DNA of 7,805 bases, from NCBI GenBank assembly GCA_964592475.1, contig CAZQEZ010000182.1, forward strand, positions 1 through 7,805, in the 5' to 3' direction. Below are positions 1 through 6,842 of this stretch, piece by piece. This stretch comes from CAZQEZ01 sp964592475 (lineage in GTDB: Bacteria; Bacteroidota; Bacteroidia; Cytophagales; Cyclobacteriaceae). The position numbers and the translations under genes are program-made. The notes under the pieces are model-generated. The model saw nothing but the letters and a program-made list of their open reading frames with translations. It was not told where the DNA came from and made no database searches. How positions within the stretch are numbered: the stretch's first letter is position 1; each line of letters begins with the position of its first letter.

Positions 1-175
1 TAAAGTTCTCACTGGCTTCGTAGCCGGAGTAGGTCATGAAATAGCCGATCCAGCGAAATACATGGCTGGTTTTTTTAGTATTATCCTGCGTACCGGCACC
101 GTTTGCATCCTGTGCCAGTACATGCCTTGCTCCTATTAGAGCTATCAAGGTTATAATTAGCAATAATTTTTTCAT
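1..175 (-). CDS. Secreted protein of unknown function (N-terminal 58 residues only)
   Basis: The frame begins at the ATG at 175-173 and runs off the left edge. The visible residues start MKKLLLIITLIALIGARHVL, a classic signal peptide with KK, a Leu/Ile core and a probable cut after VLA, before QDANGAG. A short Asn/Gly/Thr/Gln/Lys-rich stretch follows, then HVFRWIGYFMTYSGYEAS, too little to assign a family. The ATG abuts the TAA of the giant gene with no spacer, so it is very likely co-transcribed and translationally coupled, which suggests that it belongs to the same envelope module. The product could be a periplasmic, outer-membrane or surface protein; nothing visible decides. Confidence 0.8.
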   Translation of the reverse strand, partial: MKKLLLIITLIALIGARHVLAQDANGAGTQDNTKKTSHVFRWIGYFMTYSGYEASENF

Positions 176-178
176 TTA
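173..178 (-). other. TAAATG abutting stop/start between giant gene and downstream secreted protein
   Basis: The TAA stop of the giant gene (178-176) is followed immediately by the ATG of the next gene (175-173), with zero spacer. The signal peptide encoded directly after this ATG supports it as the true start. Coupling is likely. Confidence 0.9.
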
Positions 179-3100
179 CAAAGTCTTTTTAAAGCCGGCA
201 TCAAAATCACATTTTATCAATCCATTAAGTATGGCTGCATATCCTTTTACACTACCTTCCAGCAGCGTGGGTGGCGGATCAAAATACATGAACAGGTCGG
301 CCATCACGTACAATTCCAGCAGGGTAACACTGCCTTTGATCAGGAAGGCCTTGTAACGCAATACCACCTTGGCATACAATTCCAGCCACACCCCTGCTTT
401 TAATATTTTGAGCGACGGCCGGTACTGTAAGCCTGCCGTTACTCCTGCAGCGGCATATCCTTCTACCGATATACCCAAAGCAAATATGCCTATGTCAAAA
501 CCCGCTTTGGCAGCAAACTGTAGCGATACCCCTAGCCCCACTTCCAGCTGTGTATTATTCAGCATCAGATAACCCACGCCACCCCATCCTGCACAGGCAG
601 GGGTTATTTTCACTTTTTGCTCGTAAGTGCCCACGTACACGTGCCAGTAGTCAGGCTTGGTTTCTACCTCCAAAAACCCTTCACAACATAGGGCCGGACT
701 TTGAATAGATGCGATCACCTGACCCAGGAAATGCTCTTCCCGCGAATTGTAATGAACAAAAATATCAACGTTGGCCATAGAACTTGAAGCTGTATCTACG
801 TCCACCTCTTTATTGAGCATTTGCATGCGCCCGGCAAAGTCGATTTGAATTTCCCCGTCAGCATCGGCAATCAATTCACCCTCCAGGTCTAGCCGCAGGT
901 TACCTCCTTTTTTCTTTTTATCAAATAGTATAAAATTGAAATAACCCCCGTACATGACCGATTCGTCGGGCGTGATGTTAACACCGCCCTGTTCTCGCAT
1001 ATGCTTATATACCCGTACCGAAGCGGCCATTACCTGCACGAAACCCAGATCGATAGGCTGAGCAACTGCACGGGCTTTTTTACGTATAGGCCCACCAGGT
1101 GCAATGGGCTGATCATCGGCAGCCACCTGGGCAAACCAGAAGTCTTTACCATTTTTAAACTTGCCATTGATGTAGGTGCCTTGCAGAGGTATATCTTTGG
1201 GTTTTTTTATAACCAAACTAATGTCGCTGCGCCAAATATCGCCATAGGTAGTATCGTCAGGATAAAATTCCGTTACGCCGGTTAGGCTAAGCCATGGCGT
1301 TTGTATGTTAATATTAGAAGGGTCGAGCGAAAAGTAATCTTCAGCACTTTTTTGCCCCATCCCGGCAAAGTTGATCCCGGTAGATACCAGCTCGTTGGCA
1401 AAAGACCCTTCTGCCAAAAGAGAGCCGGCCAAATTATCAAATCCTAAAGTATTAGCCAGAGCGGCAATGTTGTCCAAGGTAATCATTTGCTTAGCAAAGT
1501 CCCTGAGTATTTGTTCCAGCAATTCTCTGGTATTTATGTTTTTGAGCGTGGTTTTGGCAGTATTTTTTATTTTAATGGCGATGGCTTCAGGGTTGATATG
1601 ATTATTGTAAAAGTCTACCGCGATCTCTTCACCTACTTGCGCGGTATTTTTAAATAACTCATCCTCCACGAAAGATTTATCCATTTCACCTTCCAGCATG
1701 GCAAATATGATTCCGCTGGTAGAGTATCGAATCAAGGAATCAATTCTATGAGGTATTTTGGTATTAATATCTGCTTTTATTGGCTCTGTAATATGCTCCT
1801 TTACAGCTGCCATCAATGCTTCGTTCGTTTCTTGTATCAAGTTGGCCCTGATAGAAGCAGATAGAGATTCAAAGATCACCTCATCATTTACACCATTGAT
1901 ATCGATCTTACCAGCTGCTTCAGTCATTAAACCAATGATCAGGGTATCGATTTTGTTATTTAGATAACCTTTGGCATCCCCTACCTTGCCCAGGATGAAA
2001 TTATCCAGCTTGGCAGAAGTTTCTGCACACCATTTGTCTACTTTTCCCCGCAAAGGGCGGGTAAGTTCATCACTAAAGCCAACTACTATCGATTCTAATA
2101 TCTGACCTTCTTTAGGCGAAAGCTTTGTAAATATTCCACCCCGCTGTTCGGTAGCAGTGCTATCGTTATTTTCTCCCCCACTTGTCAGTGGCACTTCTTC
2201 TTCCAGGTCATCACTTATCAATTGGGAAAGCTGATCAGCAGAAGCGTCCGTTTCCTGATAAGAGGCAGCTATCTGGCCATTGATTTCCTGCTCCATCATA
2301 TCTGCCAAATCTTCATTGCTAAGTTCATCTGCTTGTTTAAATCCGGAAGGTGTCCAAATACCACCACCGCTAGTGTTGTTGGCCGGGCCCACGTAGTCTT
2401 TATCAATAGAATTTCTTTCCGCCAGGCTGTAAAAAGAAGTAATGGGCGGCCCGTCAATACCGCTGATATCATCCGACATATTAATTTTAAAACTGGCAGC
2501 TACCGAATATTTATTTTCATTGCGGCCGGCTCCTACCGCATCAATGGTAATGCCATAGCCCCGTATTTTGCTGTTGATCTGATGTGTAAGCGATGTAGTA
2601 CCATTGGGCGTGTGAAAGCCTAATTCGCCATTTCCATAAATATTAAATCCACTTACATGCTCCATTTCCGCCTTCAATACCGGCCAGTTCAGGCTTACGG
2701 TAGCGGTTATTCTGTCATTTCCTTTAAACTCCGCCCTTGCAAACCTTAGCTCTAGCAGCTGGTCAGGATTTTCGGGGTTTAAAGTCATTTGATAATCTTC
2801 AAGCCCATGCAGGTATGCCGTACTAAAACCCTTGGTAGTAATAGGAACCGTGTAGTTGAACAACGCAGTGTCGCTTATGAATGGTATGTGCATTTGCCCA
2901 AGCAGGTGACTCTGATGCATTACCCCTGCCTCCAGATTTATCAATAGATCGGTTACTTCCGAAGGAAATTGATTACACTTAATTTCAGAAGATGGCAAAG
3001 CTTGCTTTACATAACAAGTAAATCCTTCTCCATCGATCCAGGCTTTGTGATCCGGATTGCTTTCATGATCAGACTCAAACCAGGTATAGGTAGCCGCCGA

Positions 3101-5149
3101 TGTTAACTGATTATTATTGTCGGGCTTATCAGTTAAGCTTATGGCATATTTATCAAAGTAAATACCTTTCCAGTTTTCATCCAGCTGATGTTTTGGGGGA
3201 GACTCCCAATCAGATAAGTCAATAATTACATTTTTGCTGTTGAGATACAAACCTGTATTTTCTACAACAGGAAAGTTGAGTTGATGAGAGGTGATCTCCT
3301 GCCCTTGCAGGTAATGTAGATTATCTACCTCAAAGAATGAATAGCTGAGCTGCTTATTCTCATAATCCTGGCTTTCGGGCATTTGCAGATGCCCGTTAAT
3401 GTATACTTTGTATTGATTGTTGCTTACCGTAAGCAAACTGGTAGAATCCAGATTTAATTGAAACCCAAAAGGGTCGAGCAGATAAAATTGATTATCAGGC
3501 CTTAACCGTGCCCCACCGGCCAGGTTTTTATCAAAAAAGGAAAACCAGTTGGTTTTAGTAACTACCTTACCAGCCTCCGGGGCATTTACCATCAGGTGCA
3601 AGGGCCACTCAATATTGCCACGTATAAAAAACCCTTCTTTGTTCAGCTTTAACTGATTGCCGTAAAAAAAAGCGGAATCATTCACGGCATTGTGGGGGGT
3701 AAGCGCCAGGGGCTCCATTTCACCTTCAGCAAAAATTATTTCACCACCGTTTAATACCGGTCTGCTCTCCAGCATCACTATTTGCAGGCTGTCAAAATCA
3801 CCCTCCAGTATTTCATCGCCCAGTTTTACTTTACAGGTACCAGCCAGGTTGTTTAGGTCGCCATTAGTTACGGTTTCCACATTTACCAGGTAGCCTTTGG
3901 CATAAAAGAAATCTACCACCTGAGGCCCCAAAAAAGTGCCAATTTCACTGGTAGCTACTGTCTGCTCCTCCGAGCGCGCTACTACCCGCCAGGCATATTT
4001 TTTGCCTGCTTCAAAATCAAAATCCTGAGCCTCAATATTGCGCTGATATTCGGCGGTAGAGAAAGTAACCGGGGGCACGAAGCTATAAACCGCTTCATTG
4101 TCAGTAATTGCCTGTAATGAATCTTGCCCGGCCTCTACCTCCACTATTTGCATTTCATATTCAAAGGGCTGATTGGTGATCTTTTTATCCGGTGAGCCCC
4201 AGCGAAATGCTTTTACTTCCTGGTTGTTGAATTGGTAGCTGTCTTTGGGGGTCATCAATTCTATAAAGCCCCCCTCCGGATAGCCATAATAAAATACGCA
4301 TGGTTCACTAAAGCCATTGTTCTTAAACACATCTTTACCATTGGCATCTACTGCCTGTACCTGGTATAGGTATACCTTACCTGGTTCCAGTACGTAATCA
4401 GCAAGTGAATAGAAATAACTGGTACTCATTAAGGGTTGTGATTCGAACACCTGCAAGGCCATGCCATTCATCAGTGCTGCTTTTGGATCTACCGATAGGT
4501 CAGTTACTTCATGTATAGTCAGATAGTATTCGAGCATCACATTTTCTACCGGACTTACACTAACCGGTTGCCATTGAAAAGTAATATTTTGCGTTTCGCT
4601 AATGGGCACAAATCCATCACACACGGGCATGGTATTTAGTGGCGGATCTTTTAATTGAATCCAGGCAGATGCACAGCCTGGTAAAGAAATTGGCTGTCCG
4701 GAGTTGTTGTCGAGCACTTCGATACAAAAATTATAAAAACCCTCCGGTAACCTACCAGTGCTTAAAAAGAGGCCGGCTCCACTCCCGCTTACGTCCATAT
4801 TTTGGCTGAGTAAATACTCGTACAACTCAGCAGGACCAAGATTATAAGCCACCCCGGGATAGAGTGTAATAAAATTGGGTGACCGGTAGCCAGGTTTTGT
4901 TTTAAGTCGTAACCGGTTGCTAGAGATGGTAATGCGTAAGCTCACCTGCCATGAGGGCTCGTTGAAGTCGTTGAATATCAAAGTATTTTTCCAGCTATCG
5001 GTAGCGGGCGCAGCATAGTCGCTCAAGTATACCGGGCTTGGATTAGTCATAAAAGAATTGACCGTGACCGGATATTTTACCTGTGCATGTACCTGCAAAG
5101 CAATAAGCAGGAAAAAACAAGTGGCTATATGTATTACAACTCTCTTCAT
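176..5149 (-). CDS. Giant secreted TANFOR-domain-like protein with Fn3-like modules
   Basis: This is an intact 1657-residue protein. A signal peptide covers residues 1-22 (hydrophobic CFFLLIALQV, likely cut after VHA). Residues about 25-195 resemble the TANFOR domain of Bacteroidota giant proteins: SPVYLSDYA at 38-46, LYPGVAYNLGPAELYEYLL near 96-114, LPEGFYNFCIEV at 134-145, then a Cys/Trp-containing strand and a DPPLNTMPVC turn. Two Fn3-like modules follow, about 183-290 (ITFQWQP, VYLYQVQAVDANG) and 294-408 (KAFRWGSP, KYAWRVVARSEE). Residues about 412-925 are beta-rich and unrecognised. About 930-1010 is a Gly/Ser/Asp/Glu-rich linker, about 1015-1275 is mostly helical, and about 1280-1657 is beta-rich, with a PDYWHVYVGTYEQ motif and a Gly/Ala-rich hydrophobic run near the end. 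I see no canonical type IX sorting domain at the C-terminus, which ends in GFKKTL. The gene is coupled to both neighbours. It is probably exported to the envelope or surface; its activity is unknown. The TANFOR call rests on remembered family features. Confidence 0.85.
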   Translation of the reverse strand: MKRVVIHIATCFFLLIALQVHAQVKYPVTVNSFMTNPSPVYLSDYAAPATDSWKNTLIFNDFNEPSWQVSLRITISSNRLRLKTKPGYRSPNFITLYPGVAYNLGPAELYEYLLSQNMDVSGSGAGLFLSTGRLPEGFYNFCIEVLDNNSGQPISLPGCASAWIQLKDPPLNTMPVCDGFVPISETQNITFQWQPVSVSPVENVMLEYYLTIHEVTDLSVDPKAALMNGMALQVFESQPLMSTSYFYSLADYVLEPGKVYLYQVQAVDANGKDVFKNNGFSEPCVFYYGYPEGGFIELMTPKDSYQFNNQEVKAFRWGSPDKKITNQPFEYEMQIVEVEAGQDSLQAITDNEAVYSFVPPVTFSTAEYQRNIEAQDFDFEAGKKYAWRVVARSEEQTVATSEIGTFLGPQVVDFFYAKGYLVNVETVTNGDLNNLAGTCKVKLGDEILEGDFDSLQIVMLESRPVLNGGEIIFAEGEMEPLALTPHNAVNDSAFFYGNQLKLNKEGFFIRGNIEWPLHLMVNAPEAGKVVTKTNWFSFFDKNLAGGARLRPDNQFYLLDPFGFQLNLDSTSLLTVSNNQYKVYINGHLQMPESQDYENKQLSYSFFEVDNLHYLQGQEITSHQLNFPVVENTGLYLNSKNVIIDLSDWESPPKHQLDENWKGIYFDKYAISLTDKPDNNNQLTSAATYTWFESDHESNPDHKAWIDGEGFTCYVKQALPSSEIKCNQFPSEVTDLLINLEAGVMHQSHLLGQMHIPFISDTALFNYTVPITTKGFSTAYLHGLEDYQMTLNPENPDQLLELRFARAEFKGNDRITATVSLNWPVLKAEMEHVSGFNIYGNGELGFHTPNGTTSLTHQINSKIRGYGITIDAVGAGRNENKYSVAASFKINMSDDISGIDGPPITSFYSLAERNSIDKDYVGPANNTSGGGIWTPSGFKQADELSNEDLADMMEQEINGQIAASYQETDASADQLSQLISDDLEEEVPLTSGGENNDSTATEQRGGIFTKLSPKEGQILESIVVGFSDELTRPLRGKVDKWCAETSAKLDNFILGKVGDAKGYLNNKIDTLIIGLMTEAAGKIDINGVNDEVIFESLSASIRANLIQETNEALMAAVKEHITEPIKADINTKIPHRIDSLIRYSTSGIIFAMLEGEMDKSFVEDELFKNTAQVGEEIAVDFYNNHINPEAIAIKIKNTAKTTLKNINTRELLEQILRDFAKQMITLDNIAALANTLGFDNLAGSLLAEGSFANELVSTGINFAGMGQKSAEDYFSLDPSNINIQTPWLSLTGVTEFYPDDTTYGDIWRSDISLVIKKPKDIPLQGTYINGKFKNGKDFWFAQVAADDQPIAPGGPIRKKARAVAQPIDLGFVQVMAASVRVYKHMREQGGVNITPDESVMYGGYFNFILFDKKKKGGNLRLDLEGELIADADGEIQIDFAGRMQMLNKEVDVDTASSSMANVDIFVHYNSREEHFLGQVIASIQSPALCCEGFLEVETKPDYWHVYVGTYEQKVKITPACAGWGGVGYLMLNNTQLEVGLGVSLQFAAKAGFDIGIFALGISVEGYAAAGVTAGLQYRPSLKILKAGVWLELYAKVVLRYKAFLIKGSVTLLELYVMADLFMYFDPPPTLLEGSVKGYAAILNGLIKCDFDAGFKKTL

Positions 5150-5151
5150 TA
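5147..5151 (-). other. TAATG stop/start overlap between barrel gene and giant gene
   Basis: The TAA of the barrel gene (5151-5149) shares its last A with the ATG of the giant gene (5149-5147). This is a typical sign of reinitiation-type translational coupling and implies linked expression of the two products. Confidence 0.9.
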
Positions 5152-6831
5152 GAAACTGATTTGGTAATTGAGCGTAGCTCGCAATTCTTTTACTTTGGTA
5201 GTTTTTTCAGCATTGTTGCTATGCCTATTGGTGTAGGCAGCATTAAAAGCCATGTTTTGCTTTTTACTTACGGGGTAGGTAAGATTACACCGGGCTGCCC
5301 ACAACGCGCCCGTCACCTCTCCCATGTTATAGGTTTGCTGTTGCACCAGGCTTATCATGCTGCGCAATTTATTGCCTAAAAACCCCTTATTAAATGATAC
5401 AACCGGCCCTAATGAGGCGCTTCGGGCACCTACCATTTGGGTATTATTAGCGTTTATGGCAATATTGAGCCCATATTTTCCTGAATTTTGCAGATTGTAA
5501 GCCAGGTTGATATTAAAGAAGTCTGAAGTGCCCTGCTGACTGCTTACCGTTTGCTGGTAAGAGGCTGCCAGCAGACATGACTGTTGCACTTTCTCCCCTG
5601 GTATTTGATAGGTTACGTTTAAGTTACCATTGTTATTCACCTGGCTAAAAAACAAGGTATCTGGGTCGATACCCGTGCTACTTTGTACAAATTGGGCCAT
5701 TTGAGTGCTGGTATTGAAATTGGCAAACGAACCATTGATGTTCAGTTTTTCAGAAGCCTGATAAGCAATGGATAAATTACCAATGGCTCTTTTGGTTTGA
5801 TTGAGGCGTTCATTTTTTAAGTCATTTTTCTGAAAGCCAGCCTGAGCTGCCAGGTTTACCTTCCCTTCCCATAGCGCTATATTACCTCCCATGGTTATAT
5901 CCTGAAAATCATTAGTTAAAAAAGGAGCACCTAAAGTAATATAATCAGGAGCTACCTGCCGAAAAGACAAATTTAGCTGGTACTTTTCCTGGCTGTAAGC
6001 CAGGCTGGTTTGTAAAGCACTGCTTATGTACGAGGAGGCACGGGGTTGATAAATGTTACCAAAATTATTAATGTAAGTATAATTTTCCAGCACCAGTTCC
6101 GGCGTGCGATTGTCGCGGGTAAAAGCACTTATCGTATATTCTACTTCCAGGCTCAGGTTTTTTTTGATAGTTTGCCTTAGCAAGTTTCCTATTACCAGAT
6201 TATCTGCCGGCGTTATTTGCAAACTATCAGCCAGGCTATCCGGCAATGAAGTAGGATCGTCCTTGGCTTTAAACAAGATCAGGCTATAATCCGTATCTTT
6301 TTTATTATAATTGAGCTTAGTACCATAACCCCAGCGTTCGTACAGTGGGATTCCAGTGTAGGAACGCCCTCTGCCCGCTTTTTGGAAGCGACCATACAAA
6401 GCTGTCACTTTTAAGGGTGAGCCTTTGGCCTGGTATTCTATACCCGCTCCTAAAAACTCAGCACCGACTAAAGAAAATTCAGAAAATTGCAAGCTCCGAT
6501 AACCTAGATGCGCGGTGAAAGCTTTGTACTTAGGGCTAATACCTACTCTGTTAAAAGGTTGTGGATGGGTAAAATTGGTGCTTTGGGTGCTTATACTGGC
6601 AGAAAAAGGCATTGCCACCGGCCCTAGTTGAAAAGTGAGATTGGCGTTGATGATCCAGAAAAAAGGATTACGGCGATTGGGTATACCGGATACATTGTAA
6701 AAAGTAGTAGAAGCATTAATACCTCCTTTGTAATCAAACTTGGTAAGATCTTCCAGCTTGGGCTCTTGCGCTTCTACTATGTTGCTCATAATGACAGCAG
6801 TTAAAATTAATATGAACTTTTTAAATTGCAT
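5149..6831 (-). CDS. Outer-membrane beta-barrel protein, unnamed family
   Basis: This is a complete 560-residue protein. The start is the ATG at 6831, directly before a good signal peptide: KK at residues 4-5, a hydrophobic core at 6-15, and a likely signal peptidase I cut after VEA (21/22). The mature part has many alternating polar/hydrophobic strands rich in Tyr, Phe, Asn and Gln, and ends in a terminal Phe (LRATLNYQISF), as expected for a BAM-inserted barrel. No plug domain or TonB box is visible, so it does not look like a TonB-dependent receptor. A distinctive segment at about residues 110-130 (GYRSLQFSEFSLVGAEFLGA) probably marks the family, followed by YGRFQKAGRG near 146-155. It sits between the PorP-like gene and the giant TANFOR-like gene, and its stop overlaps the next start by 1 nt. 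A role as a secretion or surface-anchoring partner of the giant protein is inferred from context only. A general porin is the alternative. Confidence 0.85.
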   Translation of the reverse strand: MQFKKFILILTAVIMSNIVEAQEPKLEDLTKFDYKGGINASTTFYNVSGIPNRRNPFFWIINANLTFQLGPVAMPFSASISTQSTNFTHPQPFNRVGISPKYKAFTAHLGYRSLQFSEFSLVGAEFLGAGIEYQAKGSPLKVTALYGRFQKAGRGRSYTGIPLYERWGYGTKLNYNKKDTDYSLILFKAKDDPTSLPDSLADSLQITPADNLVIGNLLRQTIKKNLSLEVEYTISAFTRDNRTPELVLENYTYINNFGNIYQPRASSYISSALQTSLAYSQEKYQLNLSFRQVAPDYITLGAPFLTNDFQDITMGGNIALWEGKVNLAAQAGFQKNDLKNERLNQTKRAIGNLSIAYQASEKLNINGSFANFNTSTQMAQFVQSSTGIDPDTLFFSQVNNNGNLNVTYQIPGEKVQQSCLLAASYQQTVSSQQGTSDFFNINLAYNLQNSGKYGLNIAINANNTQMVGARSASLGPVVSFNKGFLGNKLRSMISLVQQQTYNMGEVTGALWAARCNLTYPVSKKQNMAFNAAYTNRHSNNAEKTTKVKELRATLNYQISF

Positions 6832-6842
6832 TCGCTTTTCTA
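6829..6842 (-). other. 8-nt gene junction, PorP-like stop to barrel start
   Basis: On the minus strand the TAG stop (6842-6840) is followed by AAAAGCGA and then ATG (6831-6829). There is no GGAGG-like site; the leader is only A/G-rich, as is usual in Bacteroidota, which depend little on Shine-Dalgarno pairing. There is no room for a promoter or terminator, so the two genes should share a transcript. Confidence 0.85.

Noticed and set aside
176..450. Type IX secretion C-terminal sorting domain at the end of the giant protein
   Set aside because: The usual landmarks of a type A domain (a conserved Gly-containing turn and a final K-rich strand after an L..G.Y motif) are not seen. A divergent type cannot be excluded.
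470..560. Transmembrane helix in the hydrophobic C-terminal stretch of the giant protein
   Set aside because: The stretch is Gly-rich and interrupted by D, K and E every few residues, which fits alternating beta strands better than a membrane helix.
2222..2623. 133-codon plus-strand open frame
   Set aside because: It lies fully inside the giant minus-strand gene, has no signal peptide or recognisable domain, and its composition looks like an antisense shadow.
3664..3671. Run of eight A (T on the coding strand) as a possible programmed frameshift or sequencing error
   Set aside because: The giant reading frame passes through it (SAFFYGN) and stays open with consistent protein character on both sides; no alternative frame continues.
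5149..6831. TonB-dependent receptor (SusC-like) for the 560-residue barrel
   Set aside because: It is too short, with no plug domain, no TonB box and no SusD-like neighbour.
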